Source: Tubulanus polymorphus (taxonomy: Eukaryota; Nemertea; Palaeonemertea; Tubulaniformes; Tubulanidae). Taken from it: DNA of 64,000 nucleotides. Location of the stretch: assembly GCF_964204645.1 (NCBI RefSeq), contig NC_134029.1:22648450-22712449 (forward strand). The letters are read 5' to 3'. A program made the translations under genes and the position numbers. Of the stretch, positions 1-14,270 are shown one piece after another; positions within the stretch are counted from its first letter, which is position 1, and the number at the start of each line of letters is the position of its first letter. The notes under the pieces were generated by a model. That model made no database searches, was not told where the DNA came from, and worked only from the letters and a program-made list of their open reading frames with translations.

Positions 1-80
1 CGTATACTAAGTTCTGTTTGGTATGCAGTAGACACACACAAAAGGTACAATAGCACTCACAGAATGTTGGGTGTAAACAT

Positions 81-249
81 AGGTGGAACCTTGTTATAAC
101 GACCTCGGATATAACGATTTATCGGTTATAACAAACCTGGGATTTCATTCCAAATGGGACAATTTTGACAATTTCATACTGGATATAACTCTCGGTTTTA
201 ACGAACATATCGCATTCCCTAAAGTTCGTTACATAACGAAGTCCCACTG
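81..249. mobile_element. Tigger-like MITE, copy A
   Basis: An AT-rich element of about 170 bp. It begins with AGGTGGAACCTTGTTATAAC and ends with the inverted counterpart AACGAAGTCCCACTG. The interior shares long near-identical stretches with copy B at 32484-32641, for example the runs around CCTGG-ATTTC and TTTCATACTGGATATAAC. Termini of the form CAGTGGAACCTCG with TATAACGA repeats resemble TcMar-Tigger/pogo terminal repeats. The family name is inferred and no transposase is present. The short open frames inside it are not genes. Confidence 0.55.
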
Positions 250-1108
250 TAATCTCGCGCCCTTCTGCCATCTCCAATATTGATCGCAACTCCAGGATTG
301 AAATGTTAGTTTTTGTGGATCTGATGGTAAAATTTGACAACAATTCTTACAATTGTCGTATAGTGAAGTATAACATTTGAGAAATAAAAGGAATCAAATT
401 CATAAGATATATACACGTAATTTTATGATAATGAAATAACGATGGGATAACGTCACGACCATTCGATTAGTAGATCAACAGAGATGAGGTTAACCGAACT
501 ATCCTATACATATATACGTAGATGACAACCATTCACAGATCAAAAAGCTTTTATGTTCGCATGGGGTAAAGTTGATGCTGCTATCTATTCTGTTGTATAC
601 TAGTCATCGAAGTGATAATTACTGAAGCTGTAATCACTTATCGATATTTTCTCTTGAGATGATAAAGATCAGGTCGATATAGCGATGGACATTGCGACAC
701 ACTCGATTAATCACCTTTCCATATTTCCCGGAAACATTTAAACATTGGTGATCGGAAGGGGAATACCTCTGTAGATGGTTGAATCTCGATTCATAGTATC
801 AGTTGGAGTAAACTACTAAAGGTATATAGAAATTTGTTTATCTATCTTTAACTTGACAGGAAAAAAAACGATTACCGAACTTAATTCTCGTTTTCTACGA
901 GGTCCAAATCGAGCACTTGCCAGTCGGACTAGAACTGAGTGAACGAGACAGGTATGGCGTCAAGAGTCTAAAGACAAGAAAACTAGAAGAAAACAAGAAA
1001 GTCTAAAGATTCGACATTTTTCTATCCTATTGTTCCATTAAGAAATGCATAATCACCTTTTTCTAAGTTTGTAATTCACCGTTTTTGTAAATGTTATAGG
1101 ACAGTAAG
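250..1108. other. Upstream region of the ammonium transporter, no gene seen
   Basis: AT-rich sequence with no convincing exon on either strand. It should hold the promoter and 5' UTR of the ammonium transporter whose ATG is at 1109. No clear TATA box is visible at a suitable distance. An acceptor-like pyrimidine stretch ending TTATAG just before the ATG suggests that a non-coding 5' exon may lie upstream. Confidence 0.4.
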
Positions 1109-3573
1109 ATGGTTAACAGCAATAATTCCACGATGGTGACTACCGCTTACAAACCACCGACGATCAACACTGCTTTAGCAGATGCGATGTCTTGGGACGA
1201 TGCTACTTGGATTCTAACAAGCTCATTTATCACCGTGCATTTATCATTTTCACCATGCAGTCAGGTACAGTCGTAGGTTAACAGTAACCCATGCACACCA
1301 ATTGTTAGATTCCACAACTTGTAGTAGTCGAATTAGTCTAATGTACATACCAACATTTGCTATTTCTTTCAAGTGCTATATATATATATATATATATCTA
1401 CATGTATCTAGGTTTTGGTCTCCTGGAAGCTGGAGCGGTAAAGTCTAAGAATGAAGTGAACATTATGGTAAAGAACGCCGTTGATGTCGTATTCGGCGGT
1501 ATCACGTATTGGATGTACGGTTACGGACTCAGTTTCGGAACCGATCCGGGAAACAATGCATTCTGTGGTGTCGGTAGCTTTCTCGTTGACGCCTCGACTC
1601 TCGAGATGGGGAACACTTTTTCCACGTATATTTTCCAGTTATCGTTCGCTACGACAGCTACGACTATCGTATCCGGTGCGATGGCCGAGAGAACGCAACT
1701 ATCGTCGTACATCGTCTTTTCACTTTTAAACACGATCACTTACGCGATTCCAGCCCATTGGATTTGGGGAGAGAAGGGATTTCTTTATGAATTAGGTGTC
1801 CTCGACATCGCCGGTTCCGGAGGTGTCCATCTTCTTGGAGGTGTTTCGGCTGTTGTGGCGGCAATGCTTCTCGGTCCTCGAAAGGGTCGGTATGATAAAG
1901 GTTGGGATACTCCCTGGGAACTCGGCAATGCTACGAATTCCATGATCGGAATGTTCATGTTGTGGTAGGTAATTTTTGTATCTATTTCAATCTGTTTCAG
2001 TTTGCTGAATTCACTAAATAGTTTTATCAACTGATTCCAGGTGGGGCTGGCTCGGCTTCAACTGCGGTAGTACGTTTGGTATATCTGGTGGAAAATGGAA
2101 ACTCGCTGCAAAGTAGTTCTTTTTTCTAATTTTCTATTTTCTAATATCAATATCCCATCACTTTCGTTAATATCAATGTTAATAAGATATTGAAATGATT
2201 TCATATTTATCTGTTTTCATCCAGATCCGCTGTTACAACAATAAATGGTTCGGTAGGTGGCGGACTAGCTGGAATTGTTCTCAGGTTTGTCCTTTGCCAA
2301 ACAATCTGTCTAACTCGTGTAGCTGTGTATATATATCATCAACATCGATCATCCATGTTGTTTCTTTAACCTAGAATTATTCCCACCAGAAATAACTTTA
2401 ATGTATGTAAATTTCTACTTGATATTGAAAGAAGTCATTAATTGTAATTTGGATATATTCTGTAGTTATTTCCTACATAAAGGAGTTTATGATATTGGAG
2501 ATATAGTGAATTCAGTACTTGGTGGATTAGTTGGAATAACAGGTAAACCCTTTTTCAAAGTTTCACTTTCAGTGTCAATTTTGGATCGTCTTCCATGGAT
2601 GATTATTTGATATATATATAATGAAGTATATCTGTTTTATATTATAGCGGGTTGCGCTTTAGTCCGTCCATGGGAAGCATTTATAATTGGTTTGATTGGT
2701 GGAATCATCGGAGTATTGGGAGTTCCTTTGTTCAACTGGTTTAAAATCGATGATCCCGTTGGGGCAATCGCTGTGCACGGACTTGCCGGGTTTTGGGTTC
2801 GTACATTGACCAATAACTATTACTTCTCTCGTAGTAAACCATCGACTCAACGTTAACCATTTAACTATGCATATCAATGGTAACATTCCGATTCGTTTTT
2901 CTTCTCTAAAGGGAATGCTGTCGCTTGGATTTTTCTGCGATGTTGATCCTGTGATTGACGCGAGTGGTGGACAGGCTGGATTGTTCCACGGAGGAGGTTT
3001 TCGTCTGTTGGGCGTACAAACACTTGCGTGCGTTTGCGTCATCGCTTGGAGTGCAGCTACGTCATTTATCATGTTAAAAGTAAGTGATTCATGTCCAGGT
3101 TATTCCGAACTTGTGAAAGTTACTCGCGAGTCACAGTAAAAAGTTGTTTTCTTTATAAATCATTTTAGTCAATAGATATGGTAATGGGTTTGCGCATGTC
3201 CGAGGAACATGAACGTTTAGGAGCGGATTTCGTCGAGCACGGACTGGGTCAAAATTCCGATTTGGTTATTCTCCAAGAAGCCGTTACCACTAAAACAGCC
3301 GAAAACCGTAGGAAATCTATGGGTGGGGGCCGCAAGCTGTCGGTGTCGTTTCGAAGTCCTAGTCGCCACGGAGCGTTCAGTTTTCAGAGAACCGTAACGA
3401 TGGAAATTGATCCTGATGTCGACGAAGAGGAGCCGGCAACTTTATTCGAGAAGGTTCCTCCCAGTTACACGCGGCCAGGTCTACTCACTGTAGATAATAA
3501 TCACGCAAGGGATAATCCGAACTATGTTCCAGATCCACATGAGGACAATGTGAGTAACAGCGTTCGATTCTGA
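1109..3573 (+). CDS. AMT/MEP-type ammonium transporter (8 exons, frameshift in exon 1)
   Basis: Polytopic plasma-membrane ammonium channel/transporter of the AMT/MEP/Rh superfamily. Exons: 1109-1264, 1412-1964, 2041-2112, 2225-2284, 2466-2542, 2648-2796, 2912-3079, 3169-3573, all with GT-AG borders and compatible phases. Family hallmarks are GFGLLEAGAVKSKN after the first membrane helix, the FNCGSTFGISG segment, and both pore histidines, one in GSGGVHLLGG and one in AIAVHGLAGFW. The tail after the last helix (about 130 residues) is charged and cytosolic. Corrected length is about 541 residues, usual for animal AMTs. Exon 1 carries about 14 extra bases near 1223-1245, so the ATG frame (ending ILTSSFITVHL) does not run into the expected IIFTMQSG. 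The family is certain; an intact allele here is not. Confidence 0.9.
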
Positions 3574-4144
3574 AGACTGGATCAAGTGATAATAACGAAT
3601 AATTTCGTTCGTAAAAAAGTGAAAAATTAGTCGAGAAATCATATTACAACGTATTGTTTGCACGACTTCATTAAAACGTGAAAAATTAGTTGAAAAATCT
3701 TATTCTCATTACACATCGTATCCTCACGACCTCAACACGCGTTCAATTTTAAAATGCATCGATAAAATTGATTTTTGTTCAATGTTTTTGCTCTGTTTGA
3801 AATGATTGCTTACATTCCTCCGCTACGAGTTTTACAGCACTGTAGATTTGAAATTGTCAAATAAACTGGGAAATGCTTTTGATACAGTTGAAAAAGAGTT
3901 GTTTTATACAGGGTACTACTAAACCGAAGAGAAAGTAGGATAAATGAGAACATATTTTACAAAAGAAATTTACGTATATATAGTATATGTACTGTACATT
4001 TATATATTGCATATTGAAAATTCGGCACATACTGTTTCGAACTTTATATTGCATTATGAAGCTCATAGTCTCAGAATTCATACGTCACATCCTCTGATTA
4101 ATAAATCTCATGAAAATACTTGTTTCAATTATAATTGATCCCGC
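3574..4144. other. Convergent 3' regions, no gene seen
   Basis: Spacer between the stop codon of the ammonium transporter on the plus strand and the stop of the unrecognised gene on the minus strand. It is AT-rich. An AAATAAA-type polyadenylation signal near 3860 could end the transporter transcript. The open frames here are short and have no recognisable composition. Confidence 0.4.
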
Positions 4145-8021
<3,877 letters not shown>

Positions 8022-10389
8022 CGCTCACGACTACTCGAGCAAAAAATAAAAAGAAATTTACACGCTATAAATTTTCAAACGATTCTTTTCGATTGCTCTC
8101 ATCATTCGACCTGAGGGACTGAAGCAGGTTAACAACGAGTTATAATATAGTGTACACCACGCTTGAGTTGATTTTTTTTTCGCTTGTTGAACCAAAGTCG
8201 TCTATACACTTATTCAGCAGGATGCTTAAAATATTTACAGTCTCGTTAAGAAGGCTAAATACAACAATTTCTACAGCAGTTTCTTACGTCGGTTTATTCA
8301 ATCCAGGCGCCTCTGCTTGTGCCACTAAATTATCCCCTTCGTTAAGGTAAAAATGACAGGTGAAAGAAGAACTAGCTAAATTCTATTTCTAGAGTGTGGA
8401 AATTATTTATATAATTTGCCAATTGGTCAATTGCTTATTTGATCGAAATACACTTTTTTCTCCAAAACTGTTCAATTATTTAACAAATTTATCCAACAGG
8501 AAGGTGGTCTCGTGCTAGCCACTGATCCGTATAACATATTGAAACCGTTCGTTGTCAGATGATGGTTGAAGGCTTGTTAGTTCAGCTTGCTATAACTTAT
8601 AGAAAAACTTCGTTCGCGGAATCCGTTATAACAAGATTGGGATCTCGTTTAAAGCGTGCCAGAATAGCTGTAACTATGATTCGCGCTCGATGATGGTTAC
8701 AACATGTTCTTATTCCACGCGGAGTTGCTGAATCTAAATATCAGACGTTTTATATATGAGCATTATTGCGGATTCATTCCCGGAAAAGAGAAATAAATAG
8801 CTACCGAATCTCAGACACGCGTCAAAAAAGCCCTCTTGTTTATATTTATATATACATGTATTTTTTATTTGAATGCACGTGAAAACCTTAAAGTGTTTTG
8901 CATGTCTCTCCGGAAGTCGAATAGCCTACGTCGCTTTTAGACAATTTTTCTGATAACTGCAGTTGACTTAAATTGCTGTAAAGGGAGATTAATGCTTACG
9001 GGTTTAGATCTTCCAGTAAATGATTTATGGCTTTTCAGACTATTCTAAAAATACTCGTGAATTCTATCGGTCATTCTACTATTCTAATGCATACGCTAAA
9101 CAGATAAAAGCAATTGGCGATGATTATAAAAGAAACGCTACAAATCTATTTTGGTTTATGTCGTTATTATTGGGTTTTTGGGAAATTTGGTAATTTTTGA
9201 ACGTTTAGAACTACTCAAATTACAAACCGATTTCGAAAAAGTGATCATTTGAAAAAAATTAAATTTACCTTTATATCACCGGGTTTATGTCGCTGCCATC
9301 CAATGTTTTCACAAAATCTAAGTTGGCACAAACGGCGGTTCGTTATCCATCTGCGCGGGGATGGTCCTTCGATGTAGAAATCTTTGTTTCCTGAAGTTCT
9401 TGACTTAGAGGCTCAATATATTCTCCTCAAGACCTTTCTGTCTACTAAACTAAGCTCTATATCAAATATTGTTTGATTTCTAATGCTCCGATGTATTTGT
9501 AGGCCGTGATTTTCAAGATGTGAATCGGCAACGCGCCTTCATGAGCAGTTTACTTCTTTACAGCTGATAATACTGTTTATCCGAGAAAAGATCCTATTCC
9601 CCTCTCCGCTCGCTAGCTGTGATACAACCGCTGTTTTCTATATTTACTGGATAATCGGAGACCTAGCTTACCGTAAACTTCACCTGTAACATCGCTACAC
9701 GAGTTCACTTGCAGATTTAACAACTTATAACCTTCAGGTGCATCTATATACATCAACTATCATTCAACCAGTCTCTATTATCTTAGCTGAAGATCTACGT
9801 ACCTCCATAACTCAGTAGCCGCTCCTCATTCGGTTCTGGATATCACGCCCTTTGGCAGTTTGATTTTAACTTGAAATGGTCTAAATTATTCATAAGATAT
9901 CCTCTGTAAATCTCAGACAGATGAGGCAAAAAATAATTTTCAATTCTCACTGCTATGAATCATGCCAAGGAAGCAATTATCGAGAAAATGAAAAAGAATA
10001 TATATTATTATATATACATATATATTTATGGAGACATTTATTGAAGAAAGCTTTCTCAATTGGTTATCATAAGTGGTGATACAATTGGTAAGTATAAGTT
10101 CGTATCTGAACAAGGCGTTGTCAATTAGCGTAACATGATTTCGTGCCCTTTGGTTTACTTGTACATATGTGATATGTGTCTATGATTAATCTCACGACGA
10201 GAACTGCCCTCTGCAACTCAGCAGCAGCAGCAGCAGTCGCACAGATAACAAATTAAACAGGATGCTCACGACATTGTTGTGTATCATCGTGACAAACGCG
10301 TCACAAACGACATCTCAACCAGACGAAAAGAACCGAAAGCATGAAACGCAGTACGAATACGTTTTGAGAAATATACAACGAATACACGC
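8022..10389. other. Intergenic region, no gene seen
   Basis: Separates the minus-strand unrecognised gene from the GPCR. It is AT-rich. Around 8590-8680 a degenerate stretch with TCCGTTATAACAAGATTGGG resembles the Tigger-like MITE family. A short (CAG)n run sits at about 10217-10234. A 44-codon open frame at 10262-10396 (start MLTTLLCIIVTNASQ) has a weakly hydrophobic N-terminus but overlaps the GPCR TATA box, so I do not call it a gene. Confidence 0.4.
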
Positions 10390-10397
10390 TATATAAG
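10390..10397 (+). promoter_or_regulatory. TATA box of the GPCR gene
   Basis: TATATAAG lies 48 bases before the GPCR ATG at 10445. Initiation about 30 bases downstream would give a 5' UTR of only about 25 bases. The same layout (TATATAAG, then a short leader) occurs before the RASA1 internal start exon. Functional use is inferred. Confidence 0.5.
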
Positions 10398-10444
10398 CAT
10401 TTTTCAAACTCACAATCGCGGATTATTCGTTCATTTGTTCGAAA

Positions 10445-12316
10445 ATGGAAATATTCAGCATGTTAGATAAAGCTGGAGTTGGGATGGCGGTGGCGATTTT
10501 CGGAATTAGCGCTGTAGCCATCGTCGGGAATATCATCGTAATCGTTGTCATTACCAAATCGAAAATAATGATGAAGAAAATCACGTCGATATTTGTGATT
10601 AATCTAGCCGTCTGCGACTTGTTGCTCGGCGCGTTTGTGATACCGTGTATATTGTGGAATATTGTAAATAATATCAAAGAGATGGACCGGGTAAGAAAAT
10701 AGCAATCATTTTCTTGAATGTTTTCCTGCGTTTCACTGTGTGGCCATGTACGTATAAACATATTTGATATATAGATTTATGAACTTTAAAAATTCAATAT
10801 TTTTCTACATTTTTCGACTCAAATGGGCCTACGAGCAATTATTTGAGATGATTGCTCGTAGAATGGGCTTAAGATACGAAGACATATTTAACTGGAGCTG
10901 TTATGTATATATACATGATGTACTAGATTAATTTCGAGCCATTGTCAATGTTCCTGTTGATGCGGGCGTTGTCAACTCAAAGATTACTTTGAAACTGCGC
11001 GTTCAGCATGGTGCTAAATCCTTCACACATACACGTACAACGCTTATAGGATCATTAAATCGTCATCATCGATACGTAAATAAAACTCTAATGAAATGTT
11101 TGTATTCTTTGTATTCTAGGCGTTTTGCGTTGCACAGGCGTTTCTGTTGAATTCGTTACCGGTATGTTCAGCTCTGACCGTGGTAGCCATAGCCGTCGAC
11201 AGGTACCAAGCTATTATTCATTGTCTTGAATACACGTCTAAGAAACAAATACCTTACGCGATGAAAAAACTATCGTGGGCTTGGTGCCACGCGGTGGCCT
11301 GCAGTTTACCGCCAATTTTCAACTGGGGCCACGTTTCTTACAAAAGGAATCAATTCGCGTGTTTAATGGAATGGACCGGTAGTTACGGGTTGTTTATGGT
11401 CCTTGTTTGTTTCATGGGGCCGGTGGTGATTATAGTGTATTGTTATATGCGAGTGATACGTGTTGCCCGTCTGCACGCCCGACGAATAACTGACATCAAT
11501 CTCCAGTTACGCATTCATCGTGAACGCGGTAGTTCATCATTAACGCTTGATGGCGCACTGGCTCGGTCTTGCATCGATGGACCATTACGCAGTGCCGGAC
11601 TATTTGATATCGGGCCCCTGAACGTGCTTATCCAACAGGAAGCCAGTTCTAATTTGTGCGCTACCTACCCTTGTGAAATGAACGCTAGAATGACAGAAAC
11701 GAATCAAACTAAAGCTATATTACGTTTGGTGATTTTGGTAATTGTTTATCTTGTTTGCTGGCTTCCATACGTGAGCGTTCATCTTCATCTTATCATACAC
11801 GAAAGTGTCGAAGTTACTAAGGAATTAGAGCCGTATGTGACGGCGTCGTTGTTGCTTATTTTAGCATCGAGCGCTGTAAACCCGATCATCTACTCTGTCG
11901 CGAACGACAGACAGTTCCGACACGCGTTACGCAAAGTGTTTCGCGTGCGACGGTCGCGGACGGCTACGGTTACACCGCGATGTGTTACCACGACGAGTCA
12001 GCGTGTTCAAAATTCGTGCGGTCGCGGAATTACACCCGCTGATCCTGCCATCACTGAGAGTAACGACGTCGTTCATCAAGAAGCGGCGGCCACTGCGCGT
12101 ACGTTGACATTTTCAGAAAATATCGTCCATCGTTCAACCGCGCCGAGTAACCGGCGCCTGACCAAAACAACAGTTACCGTTGAAATTGATAATGAACAGC
12201 GCGTAGATCACGGGCGTGAAGAAGTCGTATTGAATCCGTGCTTACTTCTACCAAACACCACAAAAACACACGTGAAAGTCGTTCATTTCGCCGATGACAA
12301 TCGAAGTGACGCGTAA
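10445..12316 (+). CDS. Class A (rhodopsin-like) G-protein-coupled receptor, orphan
   Basis: Two exons, 10445-10690 and 11120-12316, joined in phase 0 to give 480 residues. The seven-helix landmarks are present in order: GN in helix 1 (VGNIIVIVV), LAVCD in helix 2, DRY at the end of helix 3 (AVDRYQAII), W in helix 4, a Pro-containing helix 5 (GPVVIIVYCY), CWLP in helix 6, and NPIIY in helix 7 (SAVNPIIYSV) followed by a basic helix 8. The extracellular N-terminus is very short, without a signal peptide or N-glycosylation sequon, which suits a small-molecule or orphan receptor rather than a large-ligand one. The third intracellular loop (about 90 residues) and the tail (about 130 residues) are Ser/Thr- and Arg-rich. 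The ligand cannot be assigned. The stop lies 133 bases from the stop of the convergent coiled-coil gene. Confidence 0.9.
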
Positions 12317-12449
12317 CATTAAAGAGATAAAAATCATACATATGCGTTAAACTAATCTTTTATTTTTGAGACCTATCATGATGAAATTACAAGTGATATT
12401 CAACAGTATTCAAAACTTCGAACAGCTGCTCAAAATGTGCATTTAACAA

Positions 12450-14270
12450 TCACACCCATTTAAACCTGACGGGGGTTTTAGCCCTGGCGATACTGTTTGC
12501 GGTCGGTATGCTCTTTCTGGAACCCATGAATCGTGCGTGTTGTTGACGAGACAGTTTAGGTTTAGGTTTTATTTTTGGAGATTGCGGTTCATCGACGATT
12601 TGCGAGACAGATTCGGACGGTAACTCCGGCTCTTCTGAGGTAGACCGATGTTGTTCAATACTGGTGTTGATTGATTCCAATATATTGTGTTTATGGGAAT
12701 TACGTCGACTGGCTGCTCTTGACTTGACCGCTTTCCCGGGTAGAGACATTCTCCGTTTGTTGATGATCGCATTCTGAAGAGACTGCGCCAACTGAACCGG
12801 TGATTTCTCTTCGTAAAAATCCTCAACTATCTCCGGACTAGTTTTCACATTGTGAACAGCTTCTAGTTTTTCAAGCGTGCCGTGAAGTTCGCTGAATTCG
12901 GTTTCTAAACTATTCACATCGCTCGTAAGACCGTCGAGTTCTGCCTTCAACTGCGCGTACGAATTTTCACTTTCTGCACTTATTTCCAATAGCCGTTGTC
13001 TTTCCGACTCTTTCGTGTTGTAATTCTTCTCGGCGTTCGAGAATTGTTTACCGACGTCCGTCAGTTGGTTGTCCAAGTAGCGAAGCTGATTTAATATCTT
13101 CGAACGTTTCGATTGAAGCGAATAATTCCGTTTAAGTTGTGAAATGCTGATTTTCAAGAAATCGGCCATGCTTTCTTTCTGTTGTAGTTCTACGGATTTG
13201 TTGTGTTTTTCTCTCTGAAATATCAGCAGTTGTTGTTCCAAGACCACCAGATCTGTCTCCATTTTGCGCAGTTTATTTTTGTTCGCTTCGCAAGACGCCT
13301 GGGCGGTTTTCAGCGCGTCGGCAGTTTTAATCTTCGTGCTCCTTTGATGGCGAAGATTTTCCGCTTTTTTGAGACTAAGGGAGCGCACTTCGGCGATATG
13401 CAAATTAATCTCGTTGACGTACGTCTGATCCCTGTTCACCCAATCACGTGATATAGCGCACATACATTCCAACTTGGAGACGACTTCGGGGAAAATCCGC
13501 ACTACTGGGAAACAGTCCCATTCGCAACCGTTCATCAGCCCGTCGAGTTTAACATCGTTCTGCCTGAATAAATTCGCTTTTATCCCGTGATTGAAACTTT
13601 TAATCAGAATCTGCACTTCCATGATCTCCGTACTTAAATCCCCCATGAATTTGAATGTTTCCTCTCTGTATTTTTCCGATAATTCGACCGAACTTTCGTC
13701 CAGACTACCGCTGAGACACCCGCGTTTTAGTCGCCGGAAAACTCTCGTTTTAAACTTGTTTTTCAACGAGTTCGCCTCGTCCAGCGAGTTTTTCAAATTC
13801 TCCCAAAATTCGGTAATAAACGCTAACGACTTCTGGTCCGGTTTTGGGTCGCCTTGACACATTCGTAAGTTGTTCAACATTGTAAGGATTTTAGACTCGC
13901 TGTTTATCAGTTCAGGTTCCACCGAATTCACGAGCAAGATGTCGGAGCATTTAATGAATTGGTCACTTACAGTTTTGAGATATTCGCGTTCTTTATAAAC
14001 CGGTTGATCGTTAGTGTCGTCACTGCCGATCGCTGAGTATGGCGACTTATCCGTTTCAACCCACACCGTTGTCAACATGCTTTCCTCCCCTACCATGTAG
14101 AAATGGGTTTTCAACCGATAGATATCCGCTTCTATGTCGCTGATTATCTTTCGTAGGTTGTTCAAAGCTTTCGTATAGTCAGTTTCATCAGCGAATCCGC
14201 TGTCTACGGACATGCTCGGCTCTCTGCTGCCTTCAGTCAGGAAAACATTGTACACGGGACTGCGACTCAT
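12450..14270 (-). CDS. Intronless coiled-coil protein, 606 residues
   Basis: A single uninterrupted frame with ATG at 14270. I do not recognise the family. Residues about 30-200 are mixed helical. Residues about 285-470 are strongly charged with heptad-like Leu spacing (for example KLRKMETDLVVLEQQLLIF and LKAELDGLTSDVNSLETEF), indicating a long coiled coil. The last 120 residues are basic and Ser/Pro-rich, ending in TPVRFKWV. A cytoskeletal or centrosomal scaffold role would suit such a protein but is only a guess. The lack of introns among intron-rich neighbours is unusual and could reflect retroposition. Base composition and codon use look like genuine coding DNA. Confidence 0.8.
   Translation of the reverse strand: MSRSPVYNVFLTEGSREPSMSVDSGFADETDYTKALNNLRKIISDIEADIYRLKTHFYMVGEESMLTTVWVETDKSPYSAIGSDDTNDQPVYKEREYLKTVSDQFIKCSDILLVNSVEPELINSESKILTMLNNLRMCQGDPKPDQKSLAFITEFWENLKNSLDEANSLKNKFKTRVFRRLKRGCLSGSLDESSVELSEKYREETFKFMGDLSTEIMEVQILIKSFNHGIKANLFRQNDVKLDGLMNGCEWDCFPVVRIFPEVVSKLECMCAISRDWVNRDQTYVNEINLHIAEVRSLSLKKAENLRHQRSTKIKTADALKTAQASCEANKNKLRKMETDLVVLEQQLLIFQREKHNKSVELQQKESMADFLKISISQLKRNYSLQSKRSKILNQLRYLDNQLTDVGKQFSNAEKNYNTKESERQRLLEISAESENSYAQLKAELDGLTSDVNSLETEFSELHGTLEKLEAVHNVKTSPEIVEDFYEEKSPVQLAQSLQNAIINKRRMSLPGKAVKSRAASRRNSHKHNILESINTSIEQHRSTSEEPELPSESVSQIVDEPQSPKIKPKPKLSRQQHARFMGSRKSIPTANSIARAKTPVRFKWV

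Noticed and set aside
1224-1260. A 26-base GT-AG stretch that would restore the ammonium transporter frame
   Set aside because: Far too short for spliceosomal removal and would delete the conserved IFTMQ residues.
10423-10761. 112-residue minus-strand open frame opposite GPCR exon 1
   Set aside because: Shadow of the real coding frame; the plus strand carries the receptor motifs.
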